Shown one piece after another: positions 1-5,537 of a stretch of DNA of 5,537 nucleotides; within the stretch, counting starts at the first letter, position 1; every line of letters starts with the position of its first letter. Source of the stretch: Acholeplasmatales bacterium Tener_01 (GTDB lineage: Bacteria; Bacillota_I; Bacilli_A; ML615J-28; CAG-698); the NCBI GenBank assembly GCA_001604495.1, contig LVBR01000044.1:1-5537 (forward strand), written 5' to 3'. The position numbers and the translations under genes are program-made. The notes under the pieces were generated by a model, which ran no database searches, was not told the origin of the DNA, and saw nothing but the letters and a program-made list of their open reading frames with translations.

Positions 1-47
1 TGAGTTTATCCTAAAACTTATCCAAAAGAAAATGGAAGAAAAATTCT

Positions 48-66
48 AGGTGACAATTTGTCACCT
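48..66. promoter_or_regulatory. Upstream operator O1 (palindrome) for the TetR-family repressor
   Basis: The site reads AGGTGACAATTTGTCACCT, a perfect palindrome with 9-base arms around a central T. Its core TGACAATTTGTCA (51-63) has the same TGACANNNTGTCA form as a second site at 84-96. The two centres (57 and 90) are 33 bp apart, about three helical turns, so two dimers could bind the same DNA face. Paired palindromes in front of a TetR gene are the usual sign of autoregulation in this family. Binding by this protein is inferred. The same bases could also form an RNA hairpin (see the terminator entry). Confidence 0.65.
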
Positions 67-75
67 TTTGTTTTT
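48..75 (+). terminator. Possible intrinsic terminator of an upstream gene, overlapping operator O1
   Basis: As RNA, AGGTGAC (48-54) can pair with GTCACCT (60-66) across a 5-base AATTT loop. The stem is followed by TTTGTTTTT, which would serve as a terminator tail. It could end a plus-strand gene lying left of the window. No coding end is visible in positions 1-47, and the palindrome is explained at least as well as a protein-binding site, so this reading is uncertain. The two roles are not exclusive. Confidence 0.3.
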
Positions 76-82
76 ACCAATC

Positions 83-111
83 TTGACAACGTGTCATTTT
101 TTTGTTAGAAT
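83..111 (+). promoter_or_regulatory. Sigma-A-type promoter of the TetR-family gene
   Basis: A perfect -35 box TTGACA (83-88) and a -10 box TAGAAT (106-111) are separated by 17 bp, the optimal spacing. Transcription would begin near position 118, leaving a leader of only about 14 bases before the chosen ATG at 132. Operator O2 (84-96) overlaps the -35 box, so a bound repressor would directly block RNA polymerase. Confidence 0.8.
84..96. promoter_or_regulatory. Promoter-proximal operator O2, overlapping the -35 box
   Basis: TGACAACGTGTCA is an inverted repeat with TGACA/TGTCA arms around a 3-base centre. Ten of 13 positions, including both arms and the flanking A, are identical to the core of O1 (51-63). 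It lies on the -35 hexamer of the promoter for the TetR-family gene, which predicts repression by occlusion. That the neighbouring repressor is the ligand is inferred from position and symmetry. Confidence 0.65.
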
Positions 112-117
112 GGAAAT

Positions 118-125
118 AGAAGGTG
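118..125 (+). promoter_or_regulatory. Ribosome binding site that sets the TetR start at ATG 132
   Basis: AGAAGGTG matches the anti-Shine-Dalgarno sequence well and ends 6 bases before the ATG at 132. An in-frame GTG at 123 lies inside this site and would have no ribosome binding site of its own, so ATG 132 is the better start. Confidence 0.7.
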
Positions 126-131
126 AAAGGT

Positions 132-734
132 ATGATATCACAAACATTTTTAAATCTTAAAGAAGAAAAGAAGGAACGAATCATTCAAGCTGCCAAAAAG
201 GAATTCAGTAGAGTACCTATTGATAAGGCATTAGTATCTAATATTATTCGTGATAGTAATATTCCAAGAGGATCATTTTATCAATACTTTGAAAATATTG
301 ATGATTTATTTGTTTATATAATAGATGAGATGTATGAAAAAGCATTAGATGAAATTGGAGTAGTTAAGGAAAACGAAAACTATTTAGATGGATTAAAGGA
401 TGAATTTTATCATCTTTTATCAATACTTGATAATAATGAGAACCGTCAATTTAATCTAAATATCTATATGTCATTTGTTAATAACTCATATCCAAATAGT
501 AAGCTTATGAATGAAATGAATAAACTTAAAGTAGCTGACGGGGCGAATGTTCCAAGTGATTTAAAGAAATTAGCTAACTCTAATATCTTTTTAGGATTAG
601 TTGAAATGGCATATATCACATGCTTGAAAGATTTCATTTTAAAAGGCCAAGATAAGGAAATAGTCTTTAGTGAATATAAGAATTATTTGGATTATATTAA
701 AAGGTCGATTATAAAAACTAATAACTTAGGATAA
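132..734 (+). CDS. TetR/AcrR family transcriptional regulator
   Basis: This is a 200-residue DNA-binding repressor of the TetR family, which acts as a cytosolic dimer that releases DNA on ligand binding. The N-terminal domain (about residues 10-60) shows the family pattern: KKERIIQAAKKEF for helix 1, then a helix-turn-helix around residues 32-51 ending in IPRGSFYQYF, followed by DDLFVYI. The C-terminal two thirds are helical and divergent, as expected for the ligand and dimer domain, so the effector cannot be read from sequence. The length is typical of the family. An upstream in-frame GTG at 123 would add three residues, but it sits within the ribosome binding site, so ATG 132 is preferred. 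Two palindromes, one over the -35 box, point to autoregulation. No matching palindrome occurs in front of the other genes in the window, so the main regulated target is probably the gene itself or something to the left or elsewhere. The next gene starts 89 bp downstream from its own promoter. Confidence 0.92.
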   Translation: MISQTFLNLKEEKKERIIQAAKKEFSRVPIDKALVSNIIRDSNIPRGSFYQYFENIDDLFVYIIDEMYEKALDEIGVVKENENYLDGLKDEFYHLLSILDNNENRQFNLNIYMSFVNNSYPNSKLMNEMNKLKVADGANVPSDLKKLANSNIFLGLVEMAYITCLKDFILKGQDKEIVFSEYKNYLDYIKRSIIKTNNLG

Positions 735-742
735 ATCAATTC

Positions 743-771
743 TTGTAAAAATCGGTAAAAAGTGGTAGAAT
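743..771 (+). promoter_or_regulatory. Promoter of the large lipoprotein gene
   Basis: A -35-like TTGTAA (743-748) and a -10 box TAGAAT (766-771), the same -10 as the TetR promoter, are separated by 17 bp. The start would be near 778, giving a leader of about 46 bases. The spacer has a 10-bp period: GTAAAAA begins at 745 and at 755, and GTAGAAT follows at 765, which places A tracts on one face of the helix. No TGACANNNTGTCA operator is present here. No terminator separates it from the TetR gene, so some read-through is possible. Confidence 0.65.
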
Positions 772-823
772 AGTTAAGCAAAGCAAAAATATTCATTATA
801 AAAATGGATTATAGGAGAAAAAA

Positions 824-3343
824 ATGAAAAATACAATTAGAAAAGTACTATTAATTATGTTAGTTATTATAACAGTGTTTATATATGGTTGTAGTTGTAA
901 GGACGACCCTACACCAACACCACCATTCCCTATCGATAAGGATGATGTTGTATATATGACTGTTAAACAAGGTGACTTATCATACGATATTTATAAGAGT
1001 GATATGTACATCAACATGAAAAACAAATATGGTACAGGTGTTATCGTTGACTGGGCTGATGAATTAATATTAAAGAGCGTTGGTAAACGTGAATTATATA
1101 ATTCATTGTTTGGTAAAAGCGACAAGTTCGATGAATATGATAATACTCCATATTGGGATAAAGTAAATGACGATGCAGCAAGAAACCTAATGGAATCAGA
1201 AAAGTTCCCTAATGGTAGAAGCGGTTTAACAACTGAAGAAATTAAAGCTAGAGAAACTGAATTTAGCGATAACTTTGCAGTATACGGATATTTCACTGAA
1301 GAAGATATCATTTACTATTATCATAAGAAACTTGCAATGAATGAAATTGCTAAAGATTATCAAGAATTATATCGTAGTAATATCGATTTCGAACCAAGTC
1401 AATATCAAAATAGTTATCTTGGAAACTACTATAATGAATTCTATATGATTTTAATCCCATTTACTTCTTCAACAAGTTACACTGAAACCTTGAAGAATAT
1501 GGGAATTAGTGTTCAAGCCGGAACTACAGAAAAAGCTAAATGGGTTTGGGATGACACTAAGGTTGCCTTAACTGTTAATGAAGTTGTTGAAGCTTATTTA
1601 GAAATATATGAAAAGAGCTTCTTATTCAAGAAGAGCGTTAGCGAAGCTGATAAGCTAGTTAATGGTGTTGACTACACTGTTGAAGATGGAAAATATGTAT
1701 TCAATACAACTGATGAAGGCAAATTGTATTATTCAAAAGATATGGTTAAATACTTAGATAGTGATTTATATAAATTATTATCTAATGAATTTAGTGCATA
1801 CTCTAAGGATTCAACAAACGAAAACAATACTTGGTATTGGGCTCAAGGATATGAATTTGATGGCAAATGCTATACTGCTTTGTTATTAAAGAAGATTGAT
1901 AAGATGCCATATGAAGAAGCAAAACCTCTTATTAGAGAAAAGCTACTTGCATCTGAAATCAATGACGAATTTGCTGGAAACACAATGCTTACATTAAGAC
2001 AAGTATTTGGATTAATGATTTATGATGTATTCCTTCAAACAGGTTATGCTAATACTTATGGAAGTGGATCTATTCCTGAACTTGAAGTTGATAACGGTGA
2101 CGTTGTTGTTACATTCAAAGATACATTGTTAAAGAAAGATGACCTATTTAACTTATTAGATAAACGTTTTGGTGCTGATACTGCTATTGAACTTGTTAAC
2201 TATTACAATGCATTATATGATAAAGAAATCAATAATGTATATGATTTAACAAAAGAAAACGCATCAGACAGAATTCTAAACAAAGAAAGATGGGAATATG
2301 CTTGGGAAACAGCTGAAATGGAAAAGAAAGACTTTGAAAGTGGCACATATTTGAAATATGGTTATGCACCAAGCTATGGTTGGGAAAACTTCCTTGAAGC
2401 TATTTACAATGTTCGTAGTACTCAAGAACTTGCATATCATTATTTAAGAGAAAACTGTCTATATGATTATTTAGTTAAGAAATATAATATTAATAACTAT
2501 GGTGAAGAATCACTTCTTTGGAGCAAAACTGTTGCCAAGATGAACGAAAGATTTGAAACTGAACACTATGCAAATGGTATGGTTGTTGAATTATATATCT
2601 TAGATGAGAATGGTAATCGTGGTAAAGTAAGTGATTATAACGAAACTCAAAAAGCTTTAATTAAAGAATTATATGAAAAGATCGTTGACTTACTAAATAA
2701 AAACCCTGAAAATTATTTAGATGATGCTAACGATTTAGTCGAATACTACAACTTATCAGGATATAAAGTAAGAACTGATTACAGTACACAATTCTTAGGA
2801 ATTGATTTTAGTAAATATAAGAGTGTCGGTATTCAAATCGGTATCGATAACTTAGGTACATTCTCATATGATGATATGACTGAAGAAATCGGTGCTGTTG
2901 CTAAGAAGATTTGGGAAGAAAACGTTCCAAGTGAAGAAGTTATTATCTACGGAAAAGATGAAGATAAGTATAACTATATCGAAGCTGAAAGAGCATACTT
3001 CGTTTATATCAATATAAATAATATTGCACCAACTAACGTTGAAGGTAGATACCTACCTACATTTGAAGAATGTGCAAAATATTTAGAAGGATATTACGCA
3101 AGACTTGATAAGAAAGATTATGAAATCAGTGAAGAAGTTTATAACTTAGTTGGAGTATATTATTTCCCAATTTACACTGAACAAATTGGTATTTACGCTA
3201 CTGCATTAATGTTCTATAACGCTCAAGCTAACTATGAAATTAACTTAAAATTAGCAAGTTATAGTATGGATACATATCGTAGAGTATTAAATATCAATAT
3301 TAAAGATTGTGATAGTAAATTACAATATCACTTAACATATTAA
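824..3343 (+). CDS. Large lipoprotein with two PrsA/SurA-like modules, no recognisable PPIase core
   Basis: This 839-residue protein is predicted to be exported and lipid-anchored on the outer face of the membrane. Residues 1-22 form a lipoprotein signal (basic KNTIRK, hydrophobic core, then IYGC with Cys23 as the lipidation site), followed by a PTPTPP linker. ATG 824 has a good AGGAGA site (813-818). Residues about 44-90 resemble the N-terminal segment of PrsA/SurA foldases (a short strand, then a helix ending in KYG, then an LILKS-like helix). Residues 337-383 (GYEFDGKCYTALLLKKIDKM, then YEEAKPLIREKLL) resemble the end of PrsA, where a GYHIIKV-like strand precedes the closing helix. Similar elements recur in the same order at 425-470 (LLKKDDLFNLLDKRFG) and 681-765 (YFVYININ, then FEECAKYLEGYYARL), so I read it as a tandem duplication. 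The parvulin GG-LG signature is not seen between them. A chaperone or scaffold role is inferred and enzymatic isomerase activity is doubtful. The gene appears monocistronic, with its own promoter and terminator. An unrelated surface lipoprotein is the alternative. Confidence 0.8.
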   Translation: MKNTIRKVLLIMLVIITVFIYGCSCKDDPTPTPPFPIDKDDVVYMTVKQGDLSYDIYKSDMYINMKNKYGTGVIVDWADELILKSVGKRELYNSLFGKSDKFDEYDNTPYWDKVNDDAARNLMESEKFPNGRSGLTTEEIKARETEFSDNFAVYGYFTEEDIIYYYHKKLAMNEIAKDYQELYRSNIDFEPSQYQNSYLGNYYNEFYMILIPFTSSTSYTETLKNMGISVQAGTTEKAKWVWDDTKVALTVNEVVEAYLEIYEKSFLFKKSVSEADKLVNGVDYTVEDGKYVFNTTDEGKLYYSKDMVKYLDSDLYKLLSNEFSAYSKDSTNENNTWYWAQGYEFDGKCYTALLLKKIDKMPYEEAKPLIREKLLASEINDEFAGNTMLTLRQVFGLMIYDVFLQTGYANTYGSGSIPELEVDNGDVVVTFKDTLLKKDDLFNLLDKRFGADTAIELVNYYNALYDKEINNVYDLTKENASDRILNKERWEYAWETAEMEKKDFESGTYLKYGYAPSYGWENFLEAIYNVRSTQELAYHYLRENCLYDYLVKKYNINNYGEESLLWSKTVAKMNERFETEHYANGMVVELYILDENGNRGKVSDYNETQKALIKELYEKIVDLLNKNPENYLDDANDLVEYYNLSGYKVRTDYSTQFLGIDFSKYKSVGIQIGIDNLGTFSYDDMTEEIGAVAKKIWEENVPSEEVIIYGKDEDKYNYIEAERAYFVYININNIAPTNVEGRYLPTFEECAKYLEGYYARLDKKDYEISEEVYNLVGVYYFPIYTEQIGIYATALMFYNAQANYEINLKLASYSMDTYRRVLNINIKDCDSKLQYHLTY

Positions 3344-3348
3344 AATAT

Positions 3349-3377
3349 AAGCTGGCAAGTTATTTGCTGGCTTTTTT
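3349..3377 (+). terminator. Intrinsic terminator of the lipoprotein gene, with tandem G-U pairs
   Basis: AAGCTGGCAA (3349-3358) pairs with TTGCTGGCTT (3364-3373) over a 5-base loop, giving a 10-bp stem whose middle two pairs are U-G and G-U. A run of T continues to 3377. It begins 6 bases after the TAA stop at 3341-3343. In DNA the arms look like a direct repeat of GCTGGC, so a search limited to Watson-Crick pairs would underrate it. Confidence 0.8.
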
Positions 3378-3381
3378 ATAT

Positions 3382-3410
3382 TTGATTTAAGGGTGTTTTT
3401 ATCATATAAT
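3382..3410 (+). promoter_or_regulatory. Promoter of the GT-B-like glycosyltransferase gene
   Basis: TTGATT (3382-3387) and a perfect TATAAT (3405-3410) are 17 bp apart, directly after the preceding terminator. The predicted start at about 3417 leaves only about 11 bases before ATG 3428, so the ribosome binding site occupies nearly the whole leader. Confidence 0.75.
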
Positions 3411-3417
3411 AAAGTTG

Positions 3418-3423
3418 GGTGAT
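3418..3423 (+). promoter_or_regulatory. Ribosome binding site favouring ATG 3428 over GTG 3419
   Basis: GGTGAT is an exact match to the 3' part of the consensus AGGAGGTGATC, and it lies 4 bases before ATG 3428 (8 bases from the GG). The in-frame GTG at 3419 overlaps this site and would be almost leaderless given the predicted transcription start near 3417. Confidence 0.6.
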
Positions 3424-3427
3424 AAGA

Positions 3428-4861
3428 ATGATTGATAGAAGTAGTGTTATTTTTGGAAACAAAATCGATGAAAAAACTATTAAAAGTGCCACTAAAAGCA
3501 AAGAGAAGTATCTAAAAAAATACGGTAATGATTTAGATAAAGATTATAAGATTGGCTTTTCTAATATTAATACTCTTGATTTTTTAGATGCATCTAACAT
3601 TATCTTTTCTGATAAAAATGAAAAGTTTAGTGACAATGCATTGATTGTTGGGAATATTAGAATGGGATTTGGTCACTATCGTATTTCAATTGCGATGGCT
3701 AGTTGCGCTCGTGCCCTTGGGTATAAACCTTATTGGCTTGATTTAGCATCATTTGATGCAACAGGATCTAAGATGATTCGTGAACAAAACGATATGTATT
3801 CTTTGGCATCTAGAATCAGCCAAAAATCAAAGTTATTTAATAAGATCGTTTGGGAACCACTTAATTCTGAAGGCTTTAAAAAGATTACATATAACGCTAA
3901 AGACCAAAAGAATAGTGAGTTACTTGTACCAATTTTTAAAAACATTCCAAAGGATATTCCATATATTGCAACCCATGTATGGCCAAGTCAAGGAGCAATC
4001 CATGCTGGTATGACGCATGTTGTGAATGCAATACCTGATAATTGGCCTATGGGATTACATCTATCTGAAGGCGCAATTCATGCTGTTCAAACACCATTTG
4101 CATACCTTGGTTATAAGACTTTAGATGGTTTTGCTAAATGTCCACTTAAAGGAATAAGCGAAAATGAATTGAAGATGGTTGGATGTTTTGTTGACCATGA
4201 ACTTTTGGTTGACTTAAAAGGTGATAATGAAAGACGAATTGATAGATTAGAAAATAACAAACCAGTTAGAATTTTAATGACTGTTGGTGGTGCTGGTGCG
4301 GGCTTTGAAATGTATTTTGCAATGATTAAGCATTTAATTCCGTATATCAACGACCAAAAAGTAGCATTATTTATCAATTTTGGTGATCACAAAAATGTTT
4401 ATGAGAAACTTCAAGATAAACTTGATGGCTTTAAGACTAACAATTATTTTGATGAATATCAAAAACTTAAAGATTTGGCTTTAGAAATAAAAGAAAAAGA
4501 TGTGTATGGCATCCATGCAATCTATAATAAGAATATATTTGAAGCTGTTTATTCAACAAACCTACTAATGCCTTTGTGTGATCTATTAATCACTAAACCA
4601 AGTGAACTAGCATATTACCCAATTCCTAAACTATTTATGAAGCATATTGGCGGCCATGAAGTTTACGGCGCAATTAACGGAAGAGAAAAGGGCGATGCCA
4701 CAGTTGAATGCCCAACAAAGGCATCAATTTGTAAGATGCTAGATAGACTACTTAGTGATAAAGAGATATTAGTTCATATGTGCCATCAAATAGATAAACT
4801 AAAAGAAGATGGATTCTATAATGGTGGATATGAATGTGTTAAACTTGCCACAAATAAATAA
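3428..4861 (+). CDS. GT-B-fold glycosyltransferase-like protein (MurG / MGDG synthase / YpfP type)
   Basis: This is a 477-residue soluble protein with no signal peptide or membrane segment. Numbered from ATG 3428, its motifs fall in the order seen in MurG and MGDG-synthase/YpfP enzymes. A Gly-rich loop with His after a first strand (ALIVGNIRMGFGHYRIS, 71-87) matches the GGGH motif. A THVWPSQGA segment (182-190) and VVNAIPDNWP (198-207), then HAVQTP (218-223), correspond to the acceptor-side strands. A second-domain start, ILMTVGGAGAGFE (282-294), comes next, followed by FINFGDHKNVYEKL (315-328). CDLLITKPSEL (384-394) and HIGGHEVYGAINGREKG (406-422) resemble the donor-site TKPGG...E and PGQE..NA motifs. 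Family enzymes move a sugar from a nucleotide donor to a lipid acceptor at the inner membrane face. The usual GG after TKP is replaced by SE and the spacing is shorter, so the donor or even the activity may differ. About 70 residues precede the first Rossmann strand. The substrate cannot be assigned. It appears to be a single-gene unit with its own promoter and terminator. Confidence 0.7.
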   Translation: MIDRSSVIFGNKIDEKTIKSATKSKEKYLKKYGNDLDKDYKIGFSNINTLDFLDASNIIFSDKNEKFSDNALIVGNIRMGFGHYRISIAMASCARALGYKPYWLDLASFDATGSKMIREQNDMYSLASRISQKSKLFNKIVWEPLNSEGFKKITYNAKDQKNSELLVPIFKNIPKDIPYIATHVWPSQGAIHAGMTHVVNAIPDNWPMGLHLSEGAIHAVQTPFAYLGYKTLDGFAKCPLKGISENELKMVGCFVDHELLVDLKGDNERRIDRLENNKPVRILMTVGGAGAGFEMYFAMIKHLIPYINDQKVALFINFGDHKNVYEKLQDKLDGFKTNNYFDEYQKLKDLALEIKEKDVYGIHAIYNKNIFEAVYSTNLLMPLCDLLITKPSELAYYPIPKLFMKHIGGHEVYGAINGREKGDATVECPTKASICKMLDRLLSDKEILVHMCHQIDKLKEDGFYNGGYECVKLATNK

Positions 4862-4864
4862 ACG

Positions 4865-4902
4865 AAAAAAAGGATATCATTTTTTAGGTGATATCCTTTT
4901 TT
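4865..4902. terminator. Bidirectional intrinsic terminator between convergent genes
   Basis: GGATATCA (4872-4879) pairs with TGATATCC (4889-4896) over a 9-base loop. The stem can extend through the flanking A tract (4865-4871) and T tract (4897-4902) to 14 bp. Because it carries A's on the left and T's on the right, it works as stem plus U tail on both strands. It starts 4 bases after the glycosyltransferase-like gene stops and 50 bases beyond the stop of the minus-strand gene. Confidence 0.85.
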
Positions 4903-4904
4903 AG

Positions 4905-4963
4905 TCTATTAAATAAATAGGATAGTTAATAAACGGAGAATGATAAGGGATTTATTTAATAGA
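4905..4963. repeat. 14-bp perfect inverted repeat at the 3' end of the minus-strand gene
   Basis: TCTATTAAATAAAT (4905-4918) is the exact reverse complement of ATTTATTTAATAGA (4950-4963), with 31 bases between. The right arm contains the last codons and TAA stop of the minus-strand gene. In its mRNA the repeat could form an A/U stem just upstream of the main terminator. With AT-only arms except for one C/G pair, chance is possible, and the function is unknown. Confidence 0.5.
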
Positions 4964-5537
4964 ATTATAAACTTCTATAAACTCATCTTGACTATTTGTA
5001 TCTGATGAGAATACATAAGTAACATTTTTATCAACCCATTTGATGTAATATTCACTATCAATTGATAGGACGCTATCATTACTATATGTAGTATCAAATA
5101 ATGGGTCAGTATCTTTAATATTATATTTTTCGATATTTTTTGTTGCGACGGCTAGTAAGTAATAGTTACTATAATTATATACGAATGTATATGAAGCAAG
5201 GGTGTTTGAAGTATCATATGAATATTCTTCATCAGTAACTTCCAAGCTTGAACTAATAATATTATAACCACTAGCGTTATTTACAGATAAAGCACTATCA
5301 TATACAATTTCATCACTTTCAAGGCCAGGTTCAAATCCTGATTGTTTATTACCATAATCATCATTTTCTGGTTCCATTACGCTTGGTGCTGGTGCATGAG
5401 GTTCAGCGTCATGTTCATTTGGTGCATATGATTTAGCAAAGCCTCTTCCAAATGCAACTGGAATTAGTATGCATATTGCAACTAATACCACCATACCAAA
5501 TGATAAGGCGAATCTAGCACGATAGAAAAACGACCTT
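4952..5537 (-). CDS. Single-pass membrane protein, 5' end outside the window, possibly anti-sigma-like
   Basis: The reading frame is open from the TAA at 4952-4954 to the right edge (194 residues visible), so the gene is partial. The first Met (codon at 5492-5494) lies inside a hydrophobic segment and has no ribosome binding site, so it is not the likely start. The visible part begins RSFFYRARFALSFG, a basic stretch leading into a membrane helix (about visible residues 9-30, through MVVLVAICILIPVAFG). A Pro/acidic linker follows (NEHDAEPHAPAPSVMEPEND), then a Ser/Asn/Tyr-rich domain that is probably outside the cell. The end has YYIKWVDKNVTYVFSS followed by an acidic-helical EFIEVYNSIK, a pattern reminiscent of the C-terminal sensor domains of some Firmicute anti-sigma or DUF4367-like proteins. 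That resemblance is weak. Deciding it needs the missing N-terminus, where an anti-sigma zinc finger or helical domain would lie. The gene is convergent with the glycosyltransferase-like gene and shares its terminator. Confidence 0.75.
   Translation of the reverse strand, partial: RSFFYRARFALSFGMVVLVAICILIPVAFGRGFAKSYAPNEHDAEPHAPAPSVMEPENDDYGNKQSGFEPGLESDEIVYDSALSVNNASGYNIISSSLEVTDEEYSYDTSNTLASYTFVYNYSNYYLLAVATKNIEKYNIKDTDPLFDTTYSNDSVLSIDSEYYIKWVDKNVTYVFSSDTNSQDEFIEVYNSIK

Noticed and set aside
6..26. Two TTATCC repeats, the second TTATCCAAA, resembling DnaA boxes
   Set aside because: The second has one mismatch to TTATCCACA and the first is worse. There is no box cluster, AT-rich unwinding element or dnaA/dnaN gene, so an origin is not supported.
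43..48. Possible minus-strand -10 box (TAGAAT on the reverse strand) for a divergent transcript
   Set aside because: There is no acceptable -35 box 16-18 bp upstream of it, and no minus-strand gene is visible in positions 1-42.
991..1311. Minus-strand open frame of 106 codons inside the lipoprotein gene
   Set aside because: It is antisense to a well-supported gene, its translation is Ser/Leu-rich low complexity typical of a shadow frame, and I see no ribosome binding site or promoter.
3730..4377. Three further open frames (minus 3730-3945, plus 3780-4013, minus 4111-4377) inside the glycosyltransferase-like gene
   Set aside because: The main frame carries recognisable GT-B motifs through this region; the others show no motif or start signal and are shadows.
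824..4861. Reassigned UGA codons (mycoplasma-type code), considered because of the low GC content
   Set aside because: The long frames read through under the standard bacterial code without interruption, the Trp codons I checked are TGG, and all stops are TAA, so there is no evidence for reassignment.
132..4861. A single operon linking the repressor, lipoprotein and glycosyltransferase-like gene
   Set aside because: Each gene has its own promoter with 17-bp spacing, and a good terminator separates the second and third, so co-transcription is not supported.
4940..5005. Plus-strand mini-frame of 21 codons starting at ATG 4940 with GGAG just before it
   Set aside because: The GGAG is only one base from the ATG, too close to work, there is no promoter, and the frame runs antisense into the minus-strand gene.
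5326..5340. tRNA T-arm-like hairpin CAGGTTCAAATCCTG
   Set aside because: The stem is only 4 bp, there is no acceptor, anticodon or D arm around it, and it lies within the minus-strand coding region.

Overview
The window looks like a low-GC bacterial chromosome segment. The genes use strongly A/T-ending codons, the Shine-Dalgarno sites match the classical anti-SD, the promoters are sigma-A type, the terminators are intrinsic, and there is a Gram-positive-style lipoprotein signal. This fits an AT-rich member of the Firmicutes/Bacilli, possibly an Erysipelotrichia- or Acholeplasma/RF39-like uncultured lineage, but the lineage is inference only. All four genes end in TAA and every Trp that I checked is TGG, so nothing suggests the mycoplasma code in which UGA encodes Trp. 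I see no mobile element, CRISPR array, tRNA or rRNA.

Layout from left to right. Positions 1-122 hold the tail of an unseen upstream region and a compact control region. A near-consensus promoter (TTGACA, 17 bp spacer, TAGAAT) carries two copies of the palindrome TGACANNNTGTCA with centres 33 bp apart. They precede a TetR/AcrR-type repressor gene (132-734), which is most simply read as autoregulated. After an 89 bp gap with its own promoter comes an 839-residue lipoprotein gene (824-3343). I read it as a tandem duplication of a PrsA/SurA-like foldase scaffold whose peptidyl-prolyl isomerase core is not recognisable. It ends at a good intrinsic terminator (3349-3377).

A second strong promoter drives a 477-residue cytosolic protein (3428-4861). 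Its motif order is that of GT-B glycosyltransferases of the MurG / MGDG-synthase / YpfP type, although its donor-site motif is altered. A symmetric hairpin flanked by an A tract and a T tract (4865-4902) probably terminates both this gene and the convergent minus-strand gene at the right edge. That last gene (stop at 4952) is cut by the window. Its reading frame stays open to the end, and the first Met in view lies inside a membrane segment, so its real start is outside. It encodes a single-pass membrane protein with a Pro/acidic linker and an apparently extracytoplasmic domain, possibly anti-sigma-factor-like.

How the genes work together: each of the three plus-strand genes has its own promoter, so this is a run of single-gene units and not one operon. 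The envelope theme (lipoprotein, possible glycolipid or cell-wall glycosyltransferase, membrane protein) is suggestive, but the sequence gives no direct link. The TetR operator motif is seen only in front of the TetR gene. I found no clearly new multi-gene system. The most unusual items are the duplicated PrsA-like lipoprotein and the divergent GT-B protein.
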